A stretch of DNA of 64,000 nt from JACRLW01 sp050181465 (lineage in GTDB: Bacteria > Planctomycetota > UBA1135 > UBA2386): assembly GCA_050181465.1 (NCBI GenBank), contig JBFXDD010000004.1:124001-188000 (forward strand), given 5' to 3'. Of the stretch, positions 28,223 through 36,628 are shown piece by piece (positions within the stretch are counted from its first letter, which is position 1; each line of letters begins with the position of its first letter). A program made the position numbers and the translations under genes. The notes below the pieces were generated by a model that saw only the letters and a list, made by a program, of their open reading frames with translations, did not search any database and was not told where the DNA came from.

Positions 28223-28804
28223 ATGCGCTGTTTCCTCCCCGCCCTGCTGGCCCTCGCCATCGCGCCCGCCGCGAGCGCTGATCGCTTCTACCTCGGCACC
28301 GCCGAGACCGCGGCGAAGTTCACCCACGGCAACCCCGACTTCATCCAGGGTGTCCTGCTCAGCGAGACCGCGACGGAGTACGTGATCCGAGTCGAAGGCG
28401 GTGAGGTCACCCTGGCGAAGTCCGCCGTTTGGAAGGTGGAAGCCGACGGCTTGACCGCCGAAACCCTCCAGAAGATCGAGGCCGACAAAGCGCCGGAATT
28501 GGCGCGAGCCAACCAGGCACGGCGATCGGCACTTGGCTCGTGGCATGACTCGTGGATGTCGCGGGTGCGCGAAGCGCGCGCGACCGAGGCCTCGGCCCAG
28601 CGCGTTGGCGCGAACGTGAGTGAAGCCACCGCGAGCACCGTTCGGGTCGGCTACGACCCCGTGCTCGACGTCGCGATCGACAACGCGGTCGGCTCCGCGG
28701 TCTCGCGTACCGTGCAGCGCGAGTTGGGTGGAGTGATCCGCCCAGCCGTCGAGCGAGAACTGCGCGACGTTCGCCGCAATCTGCGCGACGCGTTGCGGCG
28801 CTGA
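28223..28804 (+). CDS. Small secreted protein of unknown function
   Basis: 193 residues. The ATG at 28223 has AGGA upstream and opens a signal peptide (FLPALLALAIAPAASA). The first 80 residues carry a short beta-rich segment (VLLSETATEYVIRVEGGEVTL), as in secreted proteins that regulate attachment; the rest is basic, helical and low in aromatic residues. No known domain is recognised. Confidence 0.7.
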   Translation: MRCFLPALLALAIAPAASADRFYLGTAETAAKFTHGNPDFIQGVLLSETATEYVIRVEGGEVTLAKSAVWKVEADGLTAETLQKIEADKAPELARANQARRSALGSWHDSWMSRVREARATEASAQRVGANVSEATASTVRVGYDPVLDVAIDNAVGSAVSRTVQRELGGVIRPAVERELRDVRRNLRDALRR

Positions 28805-28927
28805 TTCGTCGATCGCGCGCGCACCGCCTGGCCCGCCAGGGGGCCGAGTCGCGCACATTCACTCGCGCGGTGCCGAACGCCGCAGCAACGCAGCGACGCA
28901 GCGACGACTTCGAGCCGTCGTCGCCCT

Positions 28928-29107
28928 AACCCGGATGCTTCGTGAACGTCGTCGCGAGATCGCCGCAGGTCGATGTCCGGCAAGGAGCTGCGGCGGTCGA
29001 CGACCGAAGCGTAGCTGTAGCTACGCTGCCAGGGAGGAGCCGACGGAGCGACGCCGCCGGGCGCGACTTGTGGCGATCGCAGCAGCCGTTCACGAAGAAT
29101 CCGGGCT
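28928..29107 (+). repeat. 180-bp palindromic repeat, copy 5 (single)
   Basis: Complete 180-base unit, isolated from other copies. The ends read AACCCGGATGCTTCGTGAAC and GTTCACGAAGAATCCGGGCT, again mirror images. It marks the left edge of an islet of unknown genes. The TAG stop of the sigma-like gene is formed by the CTAG at its right border. Confidence 0.92.
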
Positions 29108-29642
29108 AGGCGGTCGGCAACAGGCTCTCGCGGAGTCCCGCGGCGCGCCGACCGATGGTCCTCAGCATCCTTCGCAGTGCGAATGGGGCCATACCGATCG
29201 AACGAGCGTTGCCCTTGATCGTGTCGCAGGGATCCAGAACTTCGACCACGTGTCTCTGCTTCCGAGTGAGTCGGACTTCGGGGTGCTGCCGGAGAACGAT
29301 CATGACCGCGTTGAAGTCCACCGCTGAGTGACGATGCACGCCGGCAGAAAGCAACTCGACATCTACGAAAGCAGCCTTTCGACAACGCCTCCGCTTGCAA
29401 CTCAATGCGAAGTTCCGTCCGACTCGGCGAGCCCAAGACGTCAGGCTGTTTATCGATTCGCCGGCGCTCGAGACACGCATGAACGCATCCACTGCGTGAT
29501 CGCCCGCGATCTCCGCGGAAACGTCATCAGCCAATATGGCGCGAGCGGCGCGATAGGCGGCCTCACGGACGACCACTTCAGGCGTGTCCTGCGGGCTGCC
29601 GACCTGTTCACGCTCGATTGCGTGGGATCGTCTCCCGACCAT
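29106..29642 (-). CDS. ECF-like RNA polymerase sigma factor
   Basis: 178 residues. Region 2 is recognisable (GDHAVDAFMRV; SWARRVGRNFALSCKRRR, the aromatic/basic helix that opens promoters), and the C-terminal third has a region-4-type helix-turn-helix (LTRKQRHVVEVL; ARSIGMAPFALRRMLRTI). The region 2-4 linker is short. It would direct a small regulon, plausibly the envelope genes just upstream on the same strand. No anti-sigma gene is recognised. The stop codon lies within the palindromic repeat border. Sequence is diverged, so the call is moderate. Confidence 0.7.
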   Translation of the reverse strand: MVGRRSHAIEREQVGSPQDTPEVVVREAAYRAARAILADDVSAEIAGDHAVDAFMRVSSAGESINSLTSWARRVGRNFALSCKRRRCRKAAFVDVELLSAGVHRHSAVDFNAVMIVLRQHPEVRLTRKQRHVVEVLDPCDTIKGNARSIGMAPFALRRMLRTIGRRAAGLRESLLPTA

Positions 29643-29809
29643 CGGCCCCGAGGGTATTTATTGCCCGAAGTCGAATCAAGATTGGGGGAAGCGGCGATCA
29701 GGGGTACTCCGGTCGGCCTTTCCGGCCCCCAATGGCACCGGCTGGTCCGCGACGACGGTACGGCCGGGAACTTTCCGCCTGGACACGCCGCCCAGCGCCT
29801 CGGCAAGGG

Positions 29810-30625
29810 TCACTGCCCGTGGGCGAGCCACCGGAGCGCTCGAGGTGACACCACTTCAGTGGAGCGATACTGCCACGGTGACCCAGAGGTCGCGGCACCC
29901 CCCCAATGCCCGACTGCCGCGGCCACGGGTCGCTGAGTCCACTCCGACCGCAAGTGTCGCCAGTGCGTGCTCGGCGTCCGCTCGGATACGTCCCCGACCG
30001 GACAAACGACCGCACGCGACGTCCCGAACATCCACCACGCCACGATCCTGGGGTCGCCATGTCTCGGACTGGCATACGACATGATCGGCGTAGCAGAGCT
30101 TTCGAGGCCAAGAAACGCCTCGATGCCGATCAATGGCGGTTGGAGACGATGACATCCGCTTGGAGCACGATCCAAGACATCGGCCGGATCGACGGCTTGA
30201 CCGCTCACCGTCAGCATCCACGGCGTCACCGATCCTTCCATCTCCAGGAGACCTTCGATCGTGACTTCGAATCGTCCGATCTTGCGCAGTCGAATGTCCG
30301 CGACGATCTCTACGTGACCCGACGTCGTCTCCACTGCTACCGAGGCCCCAGGGCCGTCCAGTTTCACGAGCCGCGGGATTCCGGTCACACGAACAGATAC
30401 GCCAGTGCAGTCGCATGATCGGTGTTGCAGCCGGACGCCGCGTAGCTTGTCTACGGCGATCGGGAAACACACCCTCAGCGGCGCATCGACTACCGCGCAG
30501 TCCACGACGCGCAACCAACGCGATGCCTCGGCACATGTCGCTGCGGACGGCAAGTCACTGGAACAAGCGGTGGCCAGCACGGCCACGATCCAAAACTCAC
30601 CGAATCTGCGACCGCGCCTGGTCAT
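29810..30625 (-). CDS. DUF1573-like lipoprotein
   Basis: 271 residues. The ATG at 30625 gives a lipoprotein signal (FWIVAVLATAC, lipobox Cys at about residue 20). Residues 30-150 resemble DUF1573, an Ig-like domain with a SCxCT motif (RSCDCTGVSV), and end with a beta-strand LTVSGQAVD as that family does. The C-terminal 100 residues are unassigned. The start lies inside the end of the upstream gene (29-base overlap), so translation is probably coupled. Confidence 0.65.
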   Translation of the reverse strand: MTRRGRRFGEFWIVAVLATACSSDLPSAATCAEASRWLRVVDCAVVDAPLRVCFPIAVDKLRGVRLQHRSCDCTGVSVRVTGIPRLVKLDGPGASVAVETTSGHVEIVADIRLRKIGRFEVTIEGLLEMEGSVTPWMLTVSGQAVDPADVLDRAPSGCHRLQPPLIGIEAFLGLESSATPIMSYASPRHGDPRIVAWWMFGTSRAVVCPVGDVSERTPSTHWRHLRSEWTQRPVAAAVGHWGGAATSGSPWQYRSTEVVSPRALRWLAHGQ

Positions 30626-32483
30626 CGACGATCTGGCCCGTCGCGTCCAACTCACATCGTCCGATGCGTACCCCATCACGCCACAATTCCAAAATCCGCT
30701 GGCAACCCGGCGCGAGCCATAGATCCACGTTTCCTTGCCCATCAACTCGTCCGCTGGCAAAGTTCGGCCATCCTAGTACCGGCAGACTGGGAATACTCGT
30801 CGCCAGTTGGACGCCTTGCTCTCGCCACCGCTTCGGGATGACTGCGGAGATCTGCTCGAACGGCTGCAGTGCCAGTGCGAAAGTCAGGGGTGCGGAATCA
30901 TGAGGCACGTGAATCGTGGACTCGCCGCCGCCGCCATCGCAGAAGTAGATCATCCGATGACTTCCCGGAGCCAGGAACAGTCCATATGGACCGTGAGGCG
31001 GCCCGATCCATCGACGTTCCCAAGAGCCTGGGGCCGTTTCGACGCATATCTCAGCGACCCTCGAGAACCCATCTCGGTTGGAGAGTCCGCGAAACTCGAT
31101 CTGTACGAACGTTCCTGATGCAGCTCGGAGCTCGAGGGCTCGAACCTTCTCCGGGTCCACCCTCACGACGGGTGATCGCCAGACGCGACCGGCGATCTCT
31201 CGGGTACTGGCTTGAATCTCATACTCGAAACCGGCGACGAGTAGGGCAACCGCGGCGCCGGCGGCGTCGGTGTGGAATACCTCTTCGTGGAAGTCGGACC
31301 TCGACGTATGGTCCGTGCTTCGACACACCACGGCTGCCCGCGACAGTGGCTGGCCGCTCGCCTCATCGACAAGCTCGACGCGAACCGCCCGGTTCCCAGG
31401 TAGTCCTCGCGACCATTCGATGACCGATCGGCCATCGAGAATTCGACCCCGCAGCCGGAGACCACTGCTCGTGATTCTCCCCTCGCACACAAAGTCATCG
31501 ATCGCGCTCACAAACTCGATGTGACCGGTTGGATTCACGTCGAGTTCTTCCGAACTTCCTCGCATCACCTGGGGGCCGGGCACCCGCTGGACCCTCACCG
31601 TCCCCGGAGATCCCATCTCACCGCTTGCGAGGTATCGCTGAAGCTTCGTGGGAACATGAATTCCTGCGGCGAGTGAGTCACGAAAGTGGCGAATCGAGCT
31701 GTAACGAAGTAGCGCCACTCCGACACCTCGACGATCGACGACGTCGAGCAAGACGGCCCCCCGCAATTTGGTGATCGGCCCAACCATCGATCTGAGCGTG
31801 ACCGCACCCATGGCGGAGTCGATGCTGCCGATGACCCGCAGTTGCCAGTCCAGGTCCGCCGGATGTGGCACTTCGGCGACGTGCAATTCGAGAGTGAGCG
31901 GATACTCCGGCGCGACCGCGAAGTCGAGGGTTCCGCGAGCTTCCCAGTCGGGATCGCTGGGATCGAGGATTTCGATCACGGGTTCGGGATCGAGGGGCAA
32001 CACGTCCTCGAAGTACGTGAACGAACGATCCGGAGAAGGGACCTGAATGACGGTCCACACCTCTCCGAAGTGCTGACGTGGAACCAGGACTTCGAAGACG
32101 CCGCGATCGTCGGTCTGAGTCCAAACGCCCGTCGCGAAGATCGGATCCATACCGTCCTTCTGCCGACGCCATCCGCCGACGGGTAACACTCTCAGCTGCT
32201 GATGCCCGGCTGGTGCACCGCGAGCGGTGATGCGGCCGCGAATCGCCACCATCTCGGTCGACGGTGGCGTGGCCGTCGCGCGCTGTAGTCGAGTACGCGC
32301 GGGCTCATCTTGACGGACGGCGGCCCCGGGAATCAGAGCAGTCTGTCGGACAGCAGTCCCGCGGTCGACGTTCGCATCGTCGGGATCATGGCTGGCGGGA
32401 GACCCGATTCTCCACCAGAGCACGAGGACCGCTGCAAGAACGAGCGTGAGAAAGCCCCAAGACCCCGCTGACGAACTTCGCAT
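30597..32483 (-). CDS. Membrane-anchored protein with Ig-like/carboxypeptidase-regulatory-like segments
   Basis: 628 residues. One N-terminal membrane segment (FLTLVLAAVLVLWW) is followed by an extracytoplasmic beta-rich body. IRGRITARGAPAGHQQLRVL and VELVDEASGQPLSRAAVVC look like carboxypeptidase regulatory-like (CarboxypepD_reg) strands. No catalytic motif is seen. The ATG at 32483 was chosen over a GTG one codon earlier. It and its downstream neighbour overlap and seem co-transcribed. Base composition looks less GC-biased than the core genes. Confidence 0.65.
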   Translation of the reverse strand: MRSSSAGSWGFLTLVLAAVLVLWWRIGSPASHDPDDANVDRGTAVRQTALIPGAAVRQDEPARTRLQRATATPPSTEMVAIRGRITARGAPAGHQQLRVLPVGGWRRQKDGMDPIFATGVWTQTDDRGVFEVLVPRQHFGEVWTVIQVPSPDRSFTYFEDVLPLDPEPVIEILDPSDPDWEARGTLDFAVAPEYPLTLELHVAEVPHPADLDWQLRVIGSIDSAMGAVTLRSMVGPITKLRGAVLLDVVDRRGVGVALLRYSSIRHFRDSLAAGIHVPTKLQRYLASGEMGSPGTVRVQRVPGPQVMRGSSEELDVNPTGHIEFVSAIDDFVCEGRITSSGLRLRGRILDGRSVIEWSRGLPGNRAVRVELVDEASGQPLSRAAVVCRSTDHTSRSDFHEEVFHTDAAGAAVALLVAGFEYEIQASTREIAGRVWRSPVVRVDPEKVRALELRAASGTFVQIEFRGLSNRDGFSRVAEICVETAPGSWERRWIGPPHGPYGLFLAPGSHRMIYFCDGGGGESTIHVPHDSAPLTFALALQPFEQISAVIPKRWREQGVQLATSIPSLPVLGWPNFASGRVDGQGNVDLWLAPGCQRILELWRDGVRIGRCELDATGQIVDDQARSQIR

Positions 32484-32545
32484 CACGAATGAGACTCCGT
32501 GCTGCGGCTGTCTTGGTCACTCATCGACAAAGGTCCGGTGGAGCT

Positions 32546-32866
32546 TCAGTACGGTGGCGGTGTGGGACACACACACGGATCGGTGGTCGAACCGATCCAC
32601 CCCGGGGGCAACTGGCAGTTCTCCTGTCCGCCCGGGCCGGTGAAGCAGTCTTTGCTCCCCGCACACGAGTTCAGGGCCAAAGCGGGACGGAGGGTGCAAA
32701 TGTGACCCTGGGTCACGGAGGCGAACAGTCCCGGCGGTGGGAGCTGACTGGTGCCGACATCGCGAATTCGACCCCTTTGAAGAACCGTCGCTGCAGTGAG
32801 CGATCCCAGGACCAGCACCATGCCGAACAGGACTGGAATACGTCTCGGCCAAGGATTCGAAGTCAT
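32546..32866 (-). CDS. Small single-pass Cys-rich protein, unknown
   Basis: 106 residues. One membrane segment (VLFGMVLVLGSLTAATVL) is followed by a short outer part with six cysteines (HICTLR, SCAGSKDC, ENC, DPCVCP) and a Pro-rich end. No family recognised. It is probably first in the run leading to the sigma gene. The start at 32866 is the ATG nearest the membrane segment. Because of its size and lack of homology cues, coding status is not certain. Confidence 0.5.
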   Translation of the reverse strand: MTSNPWPRRIPVLFGMVLVLGSLTAATVLQRGRIRDVGTSQLPPPGLFASVTQGHICTLRPALALNSCAGSKDCFTGPGGQENCQLPPGWIGSTTDPCVCPTPPPY

Positions 32867-33274
32867 GTTCGCGCACCTCTCGACTGCGACACCGGCACCG
32901 GCACGGCTCCGACAGCCGCGCCCACCCACAGACGCCTGCGGGGCACATTTTTCTCGTGGCTCTCCATCCCTGGTGGGCAACTCAAGTGCCGGCGAGGGTC
33001 GACTAACCGTCTGGAATTCGTGTGGGCGGGCCGTCGACGAGCGCGCCATGGCTTGGGCGCGTTGCTTGCTGGACTCGATGGCAGGTACTTCCGGTGTGTC
33101 GCCTCGAGTGCGCGAGCTCCAAGTGAGGAATGACGCGGCCGAAGCGCGCTTGGCGAGGGACCCTGCCCGTCCCTCGCCATAGGCCCCACGGACGACGAGT
33201 CGAAGTCTGCCCCGGACTCCCGAGACCTTCCCAGCGGACTCGCCACCGCGCGCCGAAGCGATCTGCCGCGGTTC
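32867..33274. other. Intergenic stretch, no gene seen
   Basis: About 400 bases between two minus-strand genes. Open frames here are short, lack ribosome binding sites and show no family resemblance. It presumably holds the promoter of the small Cys-rich gene, but none could be picked out with confidence. Confidence 0.5.
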
Positions 33275-35029
33275 TCAGCCGGTCTTGCGACGCCCGACGA
33301 CCGCCTCGTCGAACCAGGTGCCGAACACGGCCAGTACGCCGCCCAGGCCGAGCGGGGCGGTCATGCGGAAGCCGATGCCGTCGCGGCGCACGCCCATGCC
33401 GACGGTGACGTCGCGCAGCGCGGCGGCGAGTTCTTCGGCGGTCGGCAGGTCTTCTGCGGAGATGGGAGAGTCCTCGTTCGCCTCGAGCAGGTTCTCGAGC
33501 ATCGGCAAGTGACGCTCCATGAGCCGCGCGATGTTGTCCTGCAGACGGAGCCAAATCCAATGGGACTGTGAGTCCAGCGCGTTCTGCACAGCGACGTTCG
33601 ACGACGGCGTCAGCCCACCGTTCTCACCACGCGCACACTGGCGCAGGTAGCGAGCATCGTTGCTGATCATCAGGCGATCACCGACCTGAGTGAATGCGAA
33701 GCTGACTCCGGCCGGGGCGCGCTCCAATGCCAACCAACGCACCAAGACGCCGTCCGCGTTTTGCTCCTGCAACTCGCCACCGCGGCTCTCGATGATGCTC
33801 GCCAAGACATCGGCCATGTTCTTGCCGTCGCGAACCTGCGCGATCCAAATGCCCTGCGGAATCCCGATGAGCGCGGGATGCAGCGATACGCCGATGACGG
33901 CGGTGGGGCCGATCGACGTCGACAAATCGCGCATCTCTCGCACGTTCATGCCGACATGTCGCAGCTCGCGCTCGACCTCGCGATGCACTTCGCGATCGAA
34001 CTCGCTCCGCACGATCTTCGGCAGGCCGCGGTAGATGGATTCCAAGCCGTTCCAGAGCGCCTTGGTGTCAGTGCTCATCCCCGCCACTAGCAGCGAGTGC
34101 GGCGACAAGCGCGCGAGGTCCGCAGCAGCGACGCGCCCACCACCGATCGCGGCGAGCAGACCGCTCTCGTCGACTTCCGCGAGTGCATCGAAGCGATCGA
34201 CCGAAGTCCCGCCTTCGTGCGAGAGCGAGAACGAGAAGCCACGGATCTTGGCGACGCCGAGGCTCTCGACCAAGGAGGCGAACTCGTAGGGGATGTAGCG
34301 GCGGACCAAGGCATCGATCGGCTCGAGGTCGACCGCACCCCACAGCAAGGCGTTGCCCTGGTGGGAGGCCGCGGCCGCCGTGGCGACCGACCGTGCCCGC
34401 ACCGACGGGGCGTTGGTCTTCGCGATCGCGAGAATGTCGCGGAGGTAGCCGGTGCCGATGCTCAGCACGGCGAAGTGATCGAACTCTGCATAGGCGACTT
34501 CGCCGGTGCGACTCTCATGGCTGAGCAGGCGGACGTCGACGCCGTGCATCGTCACGGTCTCACCGGAGATGGAGTTCTTGTCCTCCAACATGCCGATGAA
34601 GCGCTTCAAGCACTCGGAGGCATCCTGGCCATTTTCGCCGAGATCGACCACCAAACCGAAGGACGGGAGCATCTCGTTCTCGAACACGGTCGGTCGCCCC
34701 ACCCCCAGCGCGAGCGGTCGGGAGAGCACGGCGTGCAGGCCGCGCGAGTCCATCCCCAGTTCGCTCAGTTCCCGATCCAGCTCCCGGATTCCTTCTTGCG
34801 CGAAGATCTGCCCGGGCGTCGCCCCCATCTTCTCCTTCACCAGCCGCTCCGCCATCTCGACCAGCGGAGAGCTGGCAGCGGCAGCCTTGCAGGCATCGAG
34901 ACCGGCGAAGGTCGCGAACGCGATCGTCGTCTCCGGCAGGAGATCGACCGGCCCGCGCGCGGGCGGATCGTGAGGGGGAACCGCGGCCAGGAAGGCCGCA
35001 CCGAGCGTGAGGGGAATCAGCGTGGACAT
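33275..35029 (-). CDS. Secreted DUF3352-like protein
   Basis: 584 residues with a short signal peptide (LIPLTLGAAFLAAVPP). It has the pattern of large planctomycete DUF3352-type secreted proteins: an opening like DLLPETTIAFATFAGLD, alternating alpha/beta segments such as FAVLSIGTGYLRDIL and LMISNDARYLRQ, and an amphipathic C terminus. The molecular function of such proteins is not known to me. It stands alone between intergenic stretches. Confidence 0.65.
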   Translation of the reverse strand: MSTLIPLTLGAAFLAAVPPHDPPARGPVDLLPETTIAFATFAGLDACKAAAASSPLVEMAERLVKEKMGATPGQIFAQEGIRELDRELSELGMDSRGLHAVLSRPLALGVGRPTVFENEMLPSFGLVVDLGENGQDASECLKRFIGMLEDKNSISGETVTMHGVDVRLLSHESRTGEVAYAEFDHFAVLSIGTGYLRDILAIAKTNAPSVRARSVATAAAASHQGNALLWGAVDLEPIDALVRRYIPYEFASLVESLGVAKIRGFSFSLSHEGGTSVDRFDALAEVDESGLLAAIGGGRVAAADLARLSPHSLLVAGMSTDTKALWNGLESIYRGLPKIVRSEFDREVHREVERELRHVGMNVREMRDLSTSIGPTAVIGVSLHPALIGIPQGIWIAQVRDGKNMADVLASIIESRGGELQEQNADGVLVRWLALERAPAGVSFAFTQVGDRLMISNDARYLRQCARGENGGLTPSSNVAVQNALDSQSHWIWLRLQDNIARLMERHLPMLENLLEANEDSPISAEDLPTAEELAAALRDVTVGMGVRRDGIGFRMTAPLGLGGVLAVFGTWFDEAVVGRRKTG

Positions 35030-35220
35030 GGTGATCCGGTTGCGGATGGGAACGCGAGTATTCTGCCGAGGCGATCAGGGAGTGAGGATGCTTCCTTGGC
35101 CAGGTCCCGCGCACGAGCGCCTGCTGAGGATACCTCCGGCAGACGGAGCCTTCGACAGTGCCACCGAGCTCGACTCGATCGCTACATGTCCGCGCGCCAC
35201 GATCCCCGCCCTGCGGCGCC

Positions 35221-35399
35221 AGCCCGGACTCGTCGTGAACCTCTGCTGCGATCGCCGCAAGTCATCCCAGCGGCGTCGCTGCGTCGGCTCCTCCCTGGCA
35301 GCGTAGCTACAGCTACGCTTCGGTCGTCGACCGACGCAGCTCCTTGCCGGACATCGACCTGCGTCGATCTCGCGACGACGTTCACGAATCATCCGGGCT
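35221..35399 (-). repeat. 180-bp palindromic repeat, copy 6 (inverted)
   Basis: Same unit as the other copies but in the opposite orientation and one base shorter (179). The central hairpin AGCGTAGCTACAGCTACGCT is intact. With copy 5 it brackets a 6.1-kb segment. Confidence 0.92.
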
Positions 35400-35722
35400 A
35401 GGCAGTCCACCGCTGCTCCGAACAGTTTGATGGACGAGGCGCTCGCGCACTCGATCGACCACAGAGCTGCGTCGACGAGCTACTTGCTCGACGGTCGGAT
35501 CCTCGAGTTCGCCCTCAACGCTGCCGTGCGTGTGCTTCGCAGGGCCATGGTAGGTCGCAAGTACAGGATCTCCGCAGGTGCCGAGGAGGCCGGTGCGCCC
35601 ACGGCAGTGAGGCACCGAACACGCATGCACGAAGGACCCTGAGCGTCGAGAATTCCAGATCACGCCATCGGTCGTTCGGTTCCAAGATGCGCTCCTTCGG
35701 CGGTTCGCCGACAACCGCCCTC
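35400..35722. other. Intergenic stretch after the inverted repeat, no gene seen
   Basis: About 320 bases between the repeat and the murB stop. Short open frames on both strands have no start signals or recognisable product. It forms the downstream end of the cell-wall operon, yet no clear terminator hairpin was found. Confidence 0.5.
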
Positions 35723-36628
35723 CTACAACCCCGCCACGTCCCACGCCTGCACCTCCAACTCGAGGTGCACCCCGAAGGCGTCGAAGACCCGCGTTCGCAC
35801 GACATCGATCAGGCGCACGAAGTCGGCACAGGTGCCGTTCTGATCGTTGATGAAGTAGTTGGCGTGCTTGCCGCTGACGCTGATACCACCCTGACGCAGC
35901 AGCTTACATCCCGCCTGCTCGATGAGACGACCTGCGGCATCCCCCTTGGGATTGCGGAAGACACAGCCCACGCTGTGCTCGGTGATCGGCTGCGTCGCAT
36001 TGCGATAACGCAGGTAGTTCTCGAATCGCTCGCGGATCGCGCGCGGATCATCGGGACGCAGACGAAACGTCGCGCGCACGACCACGCTGCCCGCGAGGCC
36101 CCCGTCGCGATAGACCGGGTGGCACTCCGCACGCGCGACCTCGCGCAACTCGCCCTGTGGATCGACGAGCAACAAGGATTCGACGATGTCGAAGGTCTCG
36201 CCCTCGCGCGTGCCTGCGTTCATCGCAACGACTCCACCGACCTGCGCCGGTACACCGGTGAGAACCTCGAGTCCCGCCAGCCCCTGCTCGCGCGACAAGC
36301 GGATGAGGCCGGGCACCGACATGCCGGCGCCCACACTCAGACGTTCGCCGTCGCGGACGATGCGGTTGAGCCGCTCGAGCGACAGCACCACACCGCTCAC
36401 ACCCTGATCGCCGATCAACACATTGGAGCCGCCGCCGAGAATCCGCAGCCGAACACCGTAGTCGCGACAGAAGCGCACGACGTCGACGACATCCTGCTCG
36501 GTCACGGCCTCGACGAACACCTGCGCAGGCCCACCGATGCGCAGGTGCGTCAGCGCGGCGAGCGACACGCCCTCGCGCACGACGCCGCGCAGACCATCCA
36601 GCATCGCTCGCATCGGATCGTGGGTCAC
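35723..36628 (-). CDS. murB: UDP-N-acetylenolpyruvoylglucosamine reductase
   Basis: 301 residues. MurB reduces the enolpyruvyl group to give UDP-N-acetylmuramic acid using FAD and NADPH. The FAD loop GGGSNVLIGD, ALTHLRIGG, AMNAGTREGE, and the catalytic-region SVGCVFRNP are present. The start overlaps the murC stop (ATGA). It is the last recognisable gene of the dcw cluster; ddl and ftsQAZ do not follow. Confidence 0.96.
   Translation of the reverse strand: MTHDPMRAMLDGLRGVVREGVSLAALTHLRIGGPAQVFVEAVTEQDVVDVVRFCRDYGVRLRILGGGSNVLIGDQGVSGVVLSLERLNRIVRDGERLSVGAGMSVPGLIRLSREQGLAGLEVLTGVPAQVGGVVAMNAGTREGETFDIVESLLLVDPQGELREVARAECHPVYRDGGLAGSVVVRATFRLRPDDPRAIRERFENYLRYRNATQPITEHSVGCVFRNPKGDAAGRLIEQAGCKLLRQGGISVSGKHANYFINDQNGTCADFVRLIDVVRTRVFDAFGVHLELEVQAWDVAGL

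Noticed and set aside
26654..28858. 734-codon open frame antisense to polA
   Set aside because: polA is unambiguous with all motifs; the antisense frame results from high GC in third positions. The same applies to long antisense frames opposite infB, murC and the FG-GAP gene.
32488..32548. Read-through of the TGA ending the small Cys-rich gene as another selenoprotein
   Set aside because: The frame continues for only about 20 codons of low-complexity sequence and no clear SECIS-type hairpin was seen.
32575..32640. tRNA-like T-arm (GGTTCGACCACC on the minus strand)
   Set aside because: It is just an eight-base inverted repeat inside a coding frame; no acceptor stem, anticodon arm or CCA end can be drawn.
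35427..35642. 71-codon open frame between repeat copy 6 and murB
   Set aside because: No ribosome binding site, no recognisable family, and overlapping frames on the other strand are equally open.
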